From Longimicrobium sp. (GTDB lineage: Bacteria; Gemmatimonadota; Gemmatimonadetes; Longimicrobiales; Longimicrobiaceae), in assembly GCA_036389135.1 (NCBI GenBank), contig DASVQP010000124.1:1-64000 (forward strand): 64,000 nucleotides of DNA, given 5' to 3'. Shown here piece after piece: positions 17,024 through 26,851 of the stretch; position 1 is the stretch's first letter, and each line of letters begins with the position of its first letter. The position numbers and the translations under genes were made by a program. The notes under the pieces are model-generated. The model made no database searches and was not told the DNA's origin. It saw only the letters and a program-made list of their open reading frames with translations.

Positions 17024-17051
17024 CAATCCGCCTCCAGCCAAGGGCGTAAAA

Positions 17052-17141
17052 GCCTCACACAGAGGGCACAGAGGGAACCGCAAGACGCAGAGAAACCTTT
17101 CTGTTCCTTCTTGCTGTACCCTCTGTGTCTCTGTGTGAGGC
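17052..17141. repeat. Palindromic dispersed repeat, family A copy 2
   Basis: Perfect 13-bp inverted ends (GCCTCACACAGAG and CTCTGTGTGAGGC), 90 bp in total, lying between the GH43 stop and the galM start. It matches the copies at 9997-10089 and 59437-59525. Confidence 0.85.
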
Positions 17142-17147
17142 AAGCAG

Positions 17148-18209
17148 TTAGGGCGTGCACTCCCCCGAAGGGCGCGCCAGGAGCCGTCCCGACTCGGCCG
17201 GGGAGCCGAAGTTGGGCGAGTTGTCCGCGTTCCAGGTGAACTTCTGCATGCGGATCACCCGGTCCCACCCCGGCGTGGTGCTGGTCTTGGCGTGGTACAC
17301 GATCCAGTCCTCCGTGCCGTCCGGAGAGACGGTGAAGCTGGCGTGCCCCACACCGGGAACCCCCGGGATCGGCTGGAAGACCGGCCCGCTCTTCGTCCAG
17401 CTCGCCGCGCGAAGCGGGTCGGCGCCCGTAAGGCGGAGCTGCCCGAGGCGGTAGTGCTCCAGCCACGACTCGCGCGTGGAGTAGATCAGAAATGTCTGCC
17501 CCCCGTGCTTCAGGAACTGCGGCCCCTCCTGCAGGTCCAGCTCGGTGCCGCGCTCCCACGGCTCCACGGGCGAGCTGATGCGCACCCGGCTGCCGCTGAT
17601 GGTGTAGGGGTTGGACATCGGCGCCGCGTACAGGTGCTGCGGAGTTCGGTCGGTGGTGGCGTCGTTCTCCCATCCCGACCACACGGCGATGCGCTGCCCG
17701 TTCACCTCCCCCACCGTCAGGTCGATCGCCCAGCGGCTGGGTGCGCCCCCGGCCAGGTCGTCGCCCGTGTAGAGCATCCCGCGGTCCACGTAGGCGCCCT
17801 GCGGGTCCGTTCCCACCGACTCCAGCACGCCCGCGCGCTGGTGCACGTACGGCGGCCCCGCCCGCCCGCCCGCGTAGTAGATGTACCAGCGGTCGCCGAT
17901 GCGGTGAAGCTCCGGCGCCCAGATGTTGGTGCGGTTCCACCCCGAATCCGGCGCGGCCCACACGCGCACACCCGTCCCCGCCACGTCGGTGAGGTTCGCG
18001 GAGCGCGACACGTAGATCCCGTTGTCGCGCGACTGCACCATGTAGTACGCGCCGCCCTCGCGCACCACCCACGGGTCCGCCCCCGCCGCGCGCGGGTTGC
18101 TGAAGGTGCACTGCACGGGCTGCACGACGGGCGGCGGCGTGCTCTCGCCCGAGCAGGCGGCCAGCAGCAGCGCCAGCGCGGCGCAGGTAGAGGAGAGGGA
18201 ACGGTTCAT
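17148..18209 (-). CDS. GH43-family glycosidase lipoprotein
   Basis: A 353-residue protein with a lipoprotein signal (Cys19). The five-bladed propeller enzyme motifs are visible: Asp45 in GADPWV (base), Asp163 in WAIDLTV (pKa modulator) and Glu228 in LQEGP (acid). Family GH43 includes alpha-L-arabinofuranosidases, arabinanases and beta-xylosidases. It is very similar to the product of 34435-35562, a second copy about 17 kb away (APDSGWNRTNIWAPE versus [15 protein letters not shown]). It lies downstream of the SusD gene, from which a strong hairpin separates it, and upstream of galM. Confidence 0.92.
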   Translation of the reverse strand: MNRSLSSTCAALALLLAACSGESTPPPVVQPVQCTFSNPRAAGADPWVVREGGAYYMVQSRDNGIYVSRSANLTDVAGTGVRVWAAPDSGWNRTNIWAPELHRIGDRWYIYYAGGRAGPPYVHQRAGVLESVGTDPQGAYVDRGMLYTGDDLAGGAPSRWAIDLTVGEVNGQRIAVWSGWENDATTDRTPQHLYAAPMSNPYTISGSRVRISSPVEPWERGTELDLQEGPQFLKHGGQTFLIYSTRESWLEHYRLGQLRLTGADPLRAASWTKSGPVFQPIPGVPGVGHASFTVSPDGTEDWIVYHAKTSTTPGWDRVIRMQKFTWNADNSPNFGSPAESGRLLARPSGECTP

Positions 18210-18240
18210 CGTACGACCCGTGGATGTGAGTGCAACGACG

Positions 18241-18272
18241 CTGCGGACGGCCGCCTGGACGGCCGTCCGCAG
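18241..18272. terminator. Intercistronic hairpin after SusD
   Basis: A perfect 13-bp stem (CTGCGGACGGCCG / CGGCCGTCCGCAG) with a 6-nt loop lies between the SusD stop (18294) and the GH43 start. There is no T-run, so it may attenuate transcription or protect the susCD transcript rather than end it. Confidence 0.6.
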
Positions 18273-18293
18273 AAAGTCAGCCAGAGCCCCGCG

Positions 18294-19799
18294 TCACCAG
18301 CCGTCGTTCTGATCGACGTTGGGGTTCAGGTTGGTCTCCGTCGCCGGGATGGGGAGCACCGCCCGGAACGGTTGGAACAGATTGAAGTCCGGGTCGCGCG
18401 TCTTCAGGATGTTGATCCTGGCCGGGTCGGTCAGCCATCCGTGCCGCTTGAGCCAGAGGAAGCGCTCGTTTTCCAGCCCCATCTCCTTCAGGAACTCCGC
18501 CTCGATGCGGTCGCGCATCTGCGCCTGCGACAGGCCGTTGGGGAGCGGCGCCAGCCCGGCGCGAATGCGCACCCGGTCCACGAAAGGCTTGGCCGCCGGC
18601 GTCTGGCCGCTCTCGTTCAGCGCGTCGGCGTGCATCAGCAGCACACCGCCCAGCCGCAGCACCTTGATGTTGATCGGGTTGTCCCAGTCCTGCTCGCGCT
18701 TCTGGTACTCGCCGTACTTCTTCCAGAAGGCCTCGTTCGGCCGGTCCGGGTAGCGGGTGGCCCACGGGGTGCCGTACACGTCCATCCCGCCCGGCCGGTT
18801 GTAGAAGAGCGTGGCGTCCAGCCGCGGGTCCGGGGCGCCGCCGGTGGTGGTCTCCGCGCGGAGCTGGTCGAAGTACCAGCGCGTCGGCTCGCCGTCGCAG
18901 AAGCCCACGCCGCAGGGCCCCATCATCTTGATGATGTTCTGCCCGCGGCTCCCCGCCGCCAGCACTTCGGGGCCGCCGAACTGCACCTCGAAGATCGTCT
19001 CGCGGTTGTTGTCGTTGGCGTCCAGGAAGTTGTCGCCGTAGTTGCCGAGCAGCTGGTAGTTGGGGATTACCTGGGCGAAGCTCTGCGCGGCCGCCCCCCA
19101 CTTCCCCTGCTGGAGCTGCGCGCGGCCCAGCAGCGCCAGGGCGGCGCCGCTGGTGGCGCGCCCCGCCTCGCTCGCCGGGTACGACGCCGGGAGCGCGGCG
19201 CGGGCCTCGGTCAGGTCCTTTTCCACCTGCGTCCACGCCTGCTCCGGCGTTACCTGCATGGGCCGGTCGGTGGGCACGGCCGGCTCCAGCACCATCGGCA
19301 CGCTGCCGTACAGGCTCACCAGGTTGAAGTACATCAGCGCCCGCAGGAACTTGGCCTCGCCCACGATGCGGTCGCGGACGGCGGCGTCCATCTGGATGCC
19401 GGGGACGTTGGCGATCACCTGGTTGGCGCGGAAGATCGTCTGGTAGTGGTGCTGCCAGATCTCCCGGTTCACCTCGAAGTCGTAGCTCCCCAGCACCGAC
19501 TTGGTGAAGTTCGCCAGGTCGCCCCACGGGCTGCGGCTGTAGCCGATGTCCGAGCGCATGTCGAAGGCGAACTGCAGCCAGCGGCCGTAGGTGCCGTTCT
19601 CCTGCAGGCCGCGGTAGGCGGCGTTGACCCCCAGCTGCGCGTCCTGCTGCGTCTTCCAGAAGCTGTCGGTGGTCTGCTGGTTGGGGTCGGTCTGGGTCAG
19701 GTCGGCGCATCCCGCGAGCATGGTGGCTCCCAGGACCAGCGCCGAAGCCGTCCGGCTGATCTTTGTCATGGCTCGGGTGGCCTTCGTTGGGGTGCGCAT
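18294..19799 (-). CDS. SusD/RagB-family nutrient-binding outer-membrane lipoprotein
   Basis: A 501-residue protein. It overlaps the SusC stop (TGATG), so translation is coupled; an ATG at 19769 is an alternative start. The lipoprotein signal ends in LGATMLAGC. SusD features are present: ANQVIANVPGIQ, IVGEAKFLRALMYFNLVSLYGSVPMV, and the C-terminal IEAEFLKEMGLENERFLWLKRHG region. SusD proteins sit as a lid on the SusC barrel and capture oligosaccharides at the cell surface. Together with SusC it forms the outer-membrane import complex of this sugar locus. Confidence 0.95.
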   Translation of the reverse strand: MRTPTKATRAMTKISRTASALVLGATMLAGCADLTQTDPNQQTTDSFWKTQQDAQLGVNAAYRGLQENGTYGRWLQFAFDMRSDIGYSRSPWGDLANFTKSVLGSYDFEVNREIWQHHYQTIFRANQVIANVPGIQMDAAVRDRIVGEAKFLRALMYFNLVSLYGSVPMVLEPAVPTDRPMQVTPEQAWTQVEKDLTEARAALPASYPASEAGRATSGAALALLGRAQLQQGKWGAAAQSFAQVIPNYQLLGNYGDNFLDANDNNRETIFEVQFGGPEVLAAGSRGQNIIKMMGPCGVGFCDGEPTRWYFDQLRAETTTGGAPDPRLDATLFYNRPGGMDVYGTPWATRYPDRPNEAFWKKYGEYQKREQDWDNPINIKVLRLGGVLLMHADALNESGQTPAAKPFVDRVRIRAGLAPLPNGLSQAQMRDRIEAEFLKEMGLENERFLWLKRHGWLTDPARINILKTRDPDFNLFQPFRAVLPIPATETNLNPNVDQNDGW

Positions 19800-22700
19800 C
19801 AGAGGTTCAGGTCGATGCCGAGGGTGACCGACCGCGGGTTGGGATAGATCGTCCCGTCGTCGATCCCGCGCGTAAGGGCGTTGCCGGCGTTGATCTCCGG
19901 GTCCCAGTTGGAGAAACCCGTAAAGGTGTGCAGGTTCTGGATGTTCAGGAAGATGCGCGAGCCCTCGCGGTCCACCCCGAAGCGGCGGGTGAAGCGCGCC
20001 GGGAGCGAGTACCCCAGCACCAGGTTCTGGATGCGCAGGAAGGAGCCGTCCTCGATCCAGCGGTCCGTGTTGCTGCGCGCGTTGTCTGCCCCGGCGGCGC
20101 CGAAGACGGCGCGCGGGTCGCGGGCGCCGGGGTTGGTGGGCGTCCACGGGTCAAGGTCGGCCCGGTAGTTGGAGTTCTCGTCCAGCCGGTCCGTCCAGAA
20201 GCGCGCCACGTTGAACACCTCGGCCCCGCGCGAGCCGCGCATCGCCAGCCCCACGTTGAAGCGCCGGAAGGTGCCGTTCAGCGACAGCCCGCCCTCGAAG
20301 TCGGGGATGGGGCTCCCGGCCACGTAGCGGTCGTCGTCGTTGATCACGCCGTCGTCGTTCAGGTCGGCGTAGCGGATGTCGCCGGCCTTCGCGTTCGGCT
20401 GCACCACGCGGCCGGTGGAGTTCTTGTACGCCTGCACCTCGGCGTCGCTCTGGAAGATGCCGGCGGTCTGCAGGACGTAGAACTCGCCGATGCTGCCGCC
20501 CACCGCCGTGCGCGACACGTTGCTGAAGCCGGCGAAGATCGGCTGCCCGCCGTTCCCCAGCGCCGTCACCCGGTTGTTGATGGTGGTGATGTTGGCGCTG
20601 GTGGTGAGCTGCAGGTCGCCGCGGTCGATGCGGTACTCGGCGCCCAGCTCGAAGCCCCGGTTGCGGATGCTCCCCGCGTTCACCGTGGGGGCGGCGGTGG
20701 CGTCGTTGAACGCCGTGCCCAGGCTCCACGGCAGCGGCGCGTTCACCAGCAGCCCGTCGGACTTGGAGACGTAGTAGTCGGCCGTCAGGAGCAGCCGATC
20801 GTCCAGCAGCCCCAGGTCGACGCCGACGTTGGTCTGCGTCTGGTCCTGCCAGCGGATGTCGGGGTTGGCCAGCCGGAGCTGCGTGGCGCCCGACGCGATG
20901 GAGCCGCCGAACAGGTAGCTCTGGTTGGAGATCACCGACGCCGCGTACTGGAAGTCGCCGATGTCCTGGTTGCCCAGCGAGCCGTAGCTGGCGCGCAGCT
21001 TCAGGCTGGGCACGCCGGTCCCCAGCAGCGGCAGACCCTCGTAGAAGCTCTCGTCGCTCACCACCCACCCGGCCGAGCCGGACACGAAGGTGCCGTACTT
21101 GTTCCCCGGCCCGAAGCGCGACGAGCCGTCGCGGCGCACCGTGCCGGTAAGGAGGTAGCGGTCCGCGTACGAGTAGTTGGCGCGGGCCAGCAGCCCCAGC
21201 AGGCCGCTCGGGATCTCGAAGCCGCGGTTGTTGAAGTTGCTCGTGCCGGCGTCGATGGAGGTGATGTTCTCGTTGGCGAAGCCGCGGCGGTACGCCTCCA
21301 GCCGCTCGAACCGGCCGGACTGGTTGGACACGCCGGCCACCGCGCTGATGGAGTGCTCGCCGCGCGTGGCCTCGGAGTTCAGCAGGTGCTCCATCAGCAG
21401 CACCATGTTGTTGTCGCGCCGGTCCGTACCCTCGTTGAAGGTGGGCACGGTGTTCTGGCGGATCTGCTGCTGGCGCACGAACTGGCGGTAGCTCAGGTCC
21501 TCGTAGTCCACGCCCAGGTTCACCCGGTAGCGCAGCCAGGGGAGGAACGAGTACTCGCCGAAGACGTTGCCCAGCACGCGGTTGCTGACGTCGCGGTTGT
21601 CCTCGCGCTCGAACGCGCCCACCGGGTTGGTGCCAAAGGTGGCCAGCGCTCCGCCGCCCGAGCCGTAGCCGTAGCCGCTGGCGTTGTTGGGGTCGCGCAC
21701 CGGGATCCCCGGCTGCAGGCGCACCACGTCCACCAGCGGAAAGCCCACCAGGTTGTTGCGCGTGCTGCGGGCGAGCGTGGCGTTCTGCCCCACGCGCCAG
21801 CGGCGGCCCCGCGCCTCGGAGTTCACCCGGAACGAGAACCGCTCGAAGTCGGTCTCGATGATGGTGCCCTTCTGGTTGAAGTAGCCGCCGCCGATCAGGT
21901 AGCTAGAGTTGTCGCCGCCACCGGAGACGTTGGCGTTGTAGTCCTGCACCGCGCCCTGCTGGAAGACGGCGTCCTGCCAGTCCGTGTTGTTGCCGATGGC
22001 GCTGTTGTCCGCCGCCATCCCCGCGTTCACGCGCGACATGTTGTTGATCTCGCTCCAGCGCGCGCCGCTCACGAACTCGATGCGGCGCGGAACCTCCTGG
22101 TAGCCGTAGTACGAGTTGACCGACACCCGGGGCGTGCCCGCGCGGCCGCGGCGGGTGGTGATGACGATCACCCCGTTGGCAGACTGGGCGCCGTACTGCG
22201 CCGCCGCCGACGCGTCCTTGAGCACCTGCACGGACTCGATGTCGCGCGGGTTGAGGTTGGGGTTCTGCCGCGTGTACATCCCGTCCACCACGTACAGCGG
22301 CGCGACGTTGCCCAGGAAGTTCTGTCCGCGCACGATCACCTGCGACTCGCGCCCCGGCTGGCCGGACGACGCGATGGTGACGCCCGCCACGCGCCCGCGG
22401 AGCGCCTCCTCCAGCGTGGCCGTCTGGCGGTCGCGCAGCGTGGCGGCCGACACCTCGGACACGGCGTCGCTCACCGTGGTGCGGCGCTGCTGCGTGTAGC
22501 CCACCGCCACCAGCCCCTCCAGCCCCACCGCCTGCGCGGCGAGGGTGACGTTGACGGTGGCGGGCGTGGCGGCGGACACCGTCACCGCCTGGGTGCGCGC
22601 GGCGTGGCCCAGCGCCGTTACGCGCAGGGTGTGGCTGCCGGGCGCGATGCCGGTGAGCGTGAAGCTGCCGTCCGGCCCGGTGACGGTGCGGCGGCCGGAG

Positions 22701-22900
22701 CCCACCACCTCCACGGTGGCGCCGGGGAGGGCGCGGCCGCCCTCGGCGGTCACGGTTCCGCTGATCTGGCCGGTGGCCTGTGCCGCCAGCGCAGCGGGGA
22801 CGGCGGGGCCGAAGCCGGCGGCGGAGAAGGAGCCGAGGCACGCCAGCGCGCAGAGCACCTTGGCGGCGGTCCTGCTCTTGGGTACGACAGGGGTGTTCAT
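19799..22900 (-). CDS. SusC/RagA-family TonB-linked outer-membrane protein
   Basis: A 1033-residue outer-membrane transporter with a GGAGGGG ribosome site six bases from its ATG. A signal peptide is followed by a carboxypeptidase-regulatory-like domain (ISGTVTAEGGRALPGATVEV, about residues 46-125). The SusC plug comes next, with GRVAGVTIASSGQPG, IVRGQNFL and PLYVVDGMYT, and then the beta-barrel. It imports oligosaccharides through the outer membrane using TonB energy, with its SusD partner encoded next. It is first in the minus-strand unit SusC-SusD-GH43-galM. The upstream gap 22901-23128 has no gene. Confidence 0.96.
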   Translation of the reverse strand: MNTPVVPKSRTAAKVLCALACLGSFSAAGFGPAVPAALAAQATGQISGTVTAEGGRALPGATVEVVGSGRRTVTGPDGSFTLTGIAPGSHTLRVTALGHAARTQAVTVSAATPATVNVTLAAQAVGLEGLVAVGYTQQRRTTVSDAVSEVSAATLRDRQTATLEEALRGRVAGVTIASSGQPGRESQVIVRGQNFLGNVAPLYVVDGMYTRQNPNLNPRDIESVQVLKDASAAAQYGAQSANGVIVITTRRGRAGTPRVSVNSYYGYQEVPRRIEFVSGARWSEINNMSRVNAGMAADNSAIGNNTDWQDAVFQQGAVQDYNANVSGGGDNSSYLIGGGYFNQKGTIIETDFERFSFRVNSEARGRRWRVGQNATLARSTRNNLVGFPLVDVVRLQPGIPVRDPNNASGYGYGSGGGALATFGTNPVGAFEREDNRDVSNRVLGNVFGEYSFLPWLRYRVNLGVDYEDLSYRQFVRQQQIRQNTVPTFNEGTDRRDNNMVLLMEHLLNSEATRGEHSISAVAGVSNQSGRFERLEAYRRGFANENITSIDAGTSNFNNRGFEIPSGLLGLLARANYSYADRYLLTGTVRRDGSSRFGPGNKYGTFVSGSAGWVVSDESFYEGLPLLGTGVPSLKLRASYGSLGNQDIGDFQYAASVISNQSYLFGGSIASGATQLRLANPDIRWQDQTQTNVGVDLGLLDDRLLLTADYYVSKSDGLLVNAPLPWSLGTAFNDATAAPTVNAGSIRNRGFELGAEYRIDRGDLQLTTSANITTINNRVTALGNGGQPIFAGFSNVSRTAVGGSIGEFYVLQTAGIFQSDAEVQAYKNSTGRVVQPNAKAGDIRYADLNDDGVINDDDRYVAGSPIPDFEGGLSLNGTFRRFNVGLAMRGSRGAEVFNVARFWTDRLDENSNYRADLDPWTPTNPGARDPRAVFGAAGADNARSNTDRWIEDGSFLRIQNLVLGYSLPARFTRRFGVDREGSRIFLNIQNLHTFTGFSNWDPEINAGNALTRGIDDGTIYPNPRSVTLGIDLNL

Positions 22901-23128
22901 GAAATCCCCTCCGGGGGTGCGGGTGATGGTGCGGTGAGGAAAGGAGCGCCTGGCGCCGGACGGCGTCCGGCGGCTGCTCGTGCTGCGGGGGGTGCCCGGC
23001 TGTGGCTGCTGGCGGTCATGGGCTCCGCGGGTGGCGGGTCACCGGAAGGGCCGTCCGGAAGGGCGGCCCGGTAAAGCGGGCGCGGGTGGAGCGCCCTGTC
23101 GCGGACGCGCCACCCACGCGATTTCCTC

Positions 23129-25633
23129 TTACCGCGCCGGCGGGGCGCGGAACAGCATCGTATCCGGGATGCGCTGCCGCGGCATCCGGGGGCCCTCCAC
23201 GAACAGCTCCAGCACCATCGCGCCGTACGCCTGGTGGTAGCTGAGGGTGAAGGGGTGGAGCCCGGCCCGCAGCGCGATCGCGCCCTCGTCTTCCTGCGTG
23301 GCGGGCGACTGCCCCATCGACCACATCACCTGCTCCTCGCCGATCCACAGCGCCATGCCGTCGTCCGAGCGCGCCGCAAAGGTGTAGACGCCGGTGTCCG
23401 GGACTCGCAGGTAGCCGGTGAAGCGGAATCCGAACAGCTCGTCCCTGTCGCGCGGCGCCAGGGAGAAGCCGGGGAGCGTTCCGTTGCCGGTGGGCTCGGG
23501 GTCTCCCGGACGCGCCTCGAGCCGCTCCACCCGCTGGCGCACGGGCCAGTCGAGGCGGAACGGCGGCTCGGGGGAGTCGTCGCGGAAGTACGCGTATTCG
23601 ATCCCCGGCACCACGCTCACCTCGCTGACCGGCGCGCGCCCGTCCGTCTTTCGGAACTCCGCCGTTGCCGCGGCCACGGGACGCCCGTCCACGAACGACG
23701 TCACGCGCACCGTGGCGCCGGCGCGGAGGGTGAAGGGCTGAAAGAGGGGGCTCTCCGCCGTCGGCTCGGTTCCGTCCGTGGTGATGCGCAGCTCGGTGGG
23801 GGTGCCCTGGTGGACGGAAACCTCCACCGAGTCCGTAAACACGCCGTACTCGGGGAGGATGAGGGGCGCCAGGCCCCGGTTGACCGCCGACAGGCGCGCC
23901 GCGTCGAACTTGAGGACGGCGCGGTCGTAGCTGAAGAGGCCGTTGACTTCCGTCTCCACGTCCGTGAGCTGCGTGTAGACGGCCGCGCTCATCCCGTGCG
24001 TGTCGCGCAGGCGGTACATCCGCTTCATCAGCAGGTCGTACTCGTCGTTCATTTCCGGCTGCGACTCGAAAGCGCCGCCGTACCCCCAGTTGTCCTCGTC
24101 GCGCTCGCGCCAAAGGTGGCCCTCCACCGGCAGCCCCAGCCCGCCGTACTCGCCCACGACGGTCGCCTTTTTGGGGGATGGCACCAGCGCCTGCGGGCCC
24201 CGGTAGCGGTGGACGTCGATCACGTCGCCGCTCGCCGTGTGCTGCCAGCCGCTCGCGTCGTCGATCAGGCGCGAAGGATCGGCCCGCCGCATCGCCGCCA
24301 CCGTCTCGCGCGTCCCCTCCTCCGACCACTGACCCCACTTCTCGTTGAACGGCACCCAGACGATGACCGAGGGGTGGTTGTGCAGCCCCTCCATCATCGC
24401 GGCCAGCTCGCGGGCGAAGTGGCCGCGCGCCTCGTCCGTGTCGTTCCAGCCGCACGGCATGTCCTGCCACACGGGAAGGCCGATGCGGTCGGCGTGGTGG
24501 TACCAGCGGGAGGGCTCCACCTTGATGTGCTTGCGCGTGAAGTTGAACCCCAGCGCCTTCGTCCGCTCCACGTCCCAGCGCAGCGCCTCGTCGGTGGGGG
24601 CGGTGTACAGTCCGTCCGGCCACCACCCCTGGTCCAGCGGCCCCACGTGGAACCACGGCTCGCCGTTCAGCGCGATCCGGGTGAAGCCGCGCCCGTCGCG
24701 CTCCAGCCCCACCGTGCGCATCCCGAAGTAGCTGTCCACTTTGTCCGCTACCCGCTCGCCGTCCAGCAGCGTCACGCGCAGGTCGTAGAGGAACGGATCG
24801 TCCGGCCCCCACAGCCGCGGCGCGGGCACGGGGATGCGCATCTCGCTCCCGGCCACGCCCCGCGCGCGCCCCACCTCGCGCCCGTCCGCCAGCGCCACGG
24901 CCTCCACGGCCGCCCCCGCGGGGGCGCGCACGGTCAGCCGCAACGCCTCTCCCGCCACGTCGGGCGTCATGCGCAGCGACTCGATGGAGGCGGCGGGGAC
25001 GGGCTCCAGCCACACCGTCTGCCAGATGCCGGTGACGGGGGTGTAGAAGATCGGGTGCGGCTCCGTGGCCTGCTTCCCGCGCGGCTGTCCGAAGCCGTCC
25101 GTGGGATCGTCCACCGCCACCACCAGCTCCTGCTCGCGTCCCGCCCGCAGCGCTTCGGTCACGTCCACGCTGAAGGCGTCGAAGCCGCCCGTGTGCTCCG
25201 CGAGCTGCCGCCCGTTCACGAAGACCCGCGCGCGCCAGTCCACCGCGCCAAAGTGGAGGAGGAGCCGCTCCCCCTCCGCGCGCTCCGCCCGAAAGGTGCG
25301 GCGGTACACCACCCGTTGCGCGCGCCGCCCCACACCGGAGAGCGCGGACTCGACGGGAAAGGGCACCAGGATGCGCTCGGGGAGGGCGCGTCCGAAGGGG
25401 AGCGCGTCGCCGTCGCCCAGCGCGGCGAACTGCCAGAGCCCGTTCAGGCTCTGCCAGCGCGGGCGCACCAACTGCGGGCGCGGGTACTCGGGGAGGGGAT
25501 TCGCCGGATCTACATCGGCCGCCCAGCGGGTGAGCAGTGAGCCCGGCGCGGGGCGCCACGACGGCTCCGCGCGCGCGGCAGCCGGCGGCATCCCGATCCA
25601 TGCTCCCATGCCGGCCACCGTAGCGGCGTTCAT
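23129..25633 (-). CDS. GH2-family beta-glycosidase with C-terminal PA14-like domain
   Basis: An 834-residue protein. It has an N-terminal jelly-roll sugar-binding domain (about 35-215), an Ig-like domain (about 216-310) and a TIM-barrel catalytic domain (about 320-620) with acid/base Glu431 (VPFNEKWGQW) and nucleophile Glu495 (VVGEYGGLG). A chitobiase-like beta domain and a PA14-like carbohydrate-binding domain (about 700-830, GYLRVPDTGVYTFAARSDDG) follow. GH2 enzymes release galactose, glucuronate, mannose or arabinose from beta linkages. It starts in an ATGA overlap with the LacI stop, so it is co-transcribed with that regulator. The N-terminus resembles a signal peptide. Confidence 0.92.
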   Translation of the reverse strand: MNAATVAGMGAWIGMPPAAARAEPSWRPAPGSLLTRWAADVDPANPLPEYPRPQLVRPRWQSLNGLWQFAALGDGDALPFGRALPERILVPFPVESALSGVGRRAQRVVYRRTFRAERAEGERLLLHFGAVDWRARVFVNGRQLAEHTGGFDAFSVDVTEALRAGREQELVVAVDDPTDGFGQPRGKQATEPHPIFYTPVTGIWQTVWLEPVPAASIESLRMTPDVAGEALRLTVRAPAGAAVEAVALADGREVGRARGVAGSEMRIPVPAPRLWGPDDPFLYDLRVTLLDGERVADKVDSYFGMRTVGLERDGRGFTRIALNGEPWFHVGPLDQGWWPDGLYTAPTDEALRWDVERTKALGFNFTRKHIKVEPSRWYHHADRIGLPVWQDMPCGWNDTDEARGHFARELAAMMEGLHNHPSVIVWVPFNEKWGQWSEEGTRETVAAMRRADPSRLIDDASGWQHTASGDVIDVHRYRGPQALVPSPKKATVVGEYGGLGLPVEGHLWRERDEDNWGYGGAFESQPEMNDEYDLLMKRMYRLRDTHGMSAAVYTQLTDVETEVNGLFSYDRAVLKFDAARLSAVNRGLAPLILPEYGVFTDSVEVSVHQGTPTELRITTDGTEPTAESPLFQPFTLRAGATVRVTSFVDGRPVAAATAEFRKTDGRAPVSEVSVVPGIEYAYFRDDSPEPPFRLDWPVRQRVERLEARPGDPEPTGNGTLPGFSLAPRDRDELFGFRFTGYLRVPDTGVYTFAARSDDGMALWIGEEQVMWSMGQSPATQEDEGAIALRAGLHPFTLSYHQAYGAMVLELFVEGPRMPRQRIPDTMLFRAPPAR

Positions 25634-26796
25634 CGCGATGCGGGGCTCAGAGTGCGCCGCGCGCCGTCCGTCGCGCCGGTCCCGTCGCCGCCCGTCCTGC
25701 CGTCGCCGCTCGTCCTGCCGTCGCCGCTCGCGACGCGCACGAGCACCGGTCGCTCCGCCACGGGCCCGGCGAGTGCGCGGGTGGAGTCGCGCACCACCAG
25801 CTCTGCCTCCAGGTACACCTTCTCGGGCGGCACCGCCTCGCGCGATTCGATGTGGCGGATGAGGAGCTGCGCCGCGAGCCGCCCCATCTCGCCCTTGGGC
25901 ATGCGCACCGTCGTCAGGCGCAGCGGCAGGTAGTCGAGGAGGGCGATGTCGTCGAACCCGATCACCGACACGTCGCCGGGAACGCTCAGCCCCAGCTCCG
26001 CCAGCGCGCGGCAGAGGCCGATCGCCACCAGGTCGTTGTAGCACGTAACCGCCGTGGGGCGCTCCGCGGCCGGCCGTTCGCGGAAGTACTCCAGCCCCGT
26101 GCGGTAGCCGTCTTCCAGGTGGGCGCCGGCGCGCACCACGTCGTGGTCGGTGAAGATGACGTGCGACCCGCTGCACGCCCGCCGCACCCCGTCGATGCGC
26201 TCCTGGCTGTGCGACGAGTACCCCGGCCCGGCGAAGTGGACGATGCGGGTGTGCCCCTGCCCGATGAGGAACTCCACGGCCTTACGGGAGGCGGCCTCGT
26301 TGTCCACGTCGATCAGGCTCCCCGGTACGCCACGCACCTCCTCCAGCAGGACGAAGGGGAAGTTGCGCCGCTTCAGCTCGAACAGGTGCGAAAGGTCCGC
26401 GTCCGCGTCCAGCACCGGCGTCAGGATCAGGCCGTCGACCTCCTTGCGCTGGAGCAGCTCCACCGCGCGCCGCTCCGCCTCGTGGCCGCCCTCCGTGCTC
26501 ATCACCAGCAGCGTGTAGCCCGCCTCGTCCGCCGCCGCGCGCGCGCCGGTGATGACCTCGCCGTAAAAGGGGTTGTCGATCTCCTTGATGACCAGCGCCA
26601 GGCTGCGCACCTGCTGCCCCGTGCTGCGCCGGTCGGGGCCGCTCTTGCGGTAGTTGAGCGACTCGATCACCGAGAGGACGCGCTCGCGGGTGGAGCGCTT
26701 CACGGTGCCCGTATCGTTCAAAACGGCGGAGACGGTGGCCTTGGAGACCCCCGCCAGCCGCGCGACGTCATTGATGGTGGACTGCTTGGTGGTCAT
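25630..26796 (-). CDS. LacI-family transcriptional regulator
   Basis: A 388-residue protein. The N-terminal helix-turn-helix (TINDVARLAGVSKATVSAVL, residues 7-26) and hinge lead to a periplasmic-binding-like sugar domain with the usual IDNPFYGEVITGA and GLILTPV motifs. The start is ATG 26796; an upstream ATG would add 35 residues. The C-terminus carries an unusual tail of repeated GDGRT units coded by an 18-bp DNA repeat near 25680-25735. It is divergent from the ABC importer and overlaps the GH2 gene, so it probably controls both sides through palindromes at 26852 and 27094. Confidence 0.94.
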   Translation of the reverse strand: MTTKQSTINDVARLAGVSKATVSAVLNDTGTVKRSTRERVLSVIESLNYRKSGPDRRSTGQQVRSLALVIKEIDNPFYGEVITGARAAADEAGYTLLVMSTEGGHEAERRAVELLQRKEVDGLILTPVLDADADLSHLFELKRRNFPFVLLEEVRGVPGSLIDVDNEAASRKAVEFLIGQGHTRIVHFAGPGYSSHSQERIDGVRRACSGSHVIFTDHDVVRAGAHLEDGYRTGLEYFRERPAAERPTAVTCYNDLVAIGLCRALAELGLSVPGDVSVIGFDDIALLDYLPLRLTTVRMPKGEMGRLAAQLLIRHIESREAVPPEKVYLEAELVVRDSTRALAGPVAERPVLVRVASGDGRTSGDGRTGGDGTGATDGARRTLSPASR

Positions 26797-26851
26797 GCGG
26801 ATGGGTCGGGGAGTGCGGAGGCTACGGCTTGGACGCCGGGCCTGAACATCT

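Noticed and set aside
17292-23074. Long plus-strand frames opposite galM-GH43-SusD-SusC
   Set aside because: They lie opposite well-identified genes and have low-complexity composition (His/Arg/Val/Ala) typical of shadow frames.
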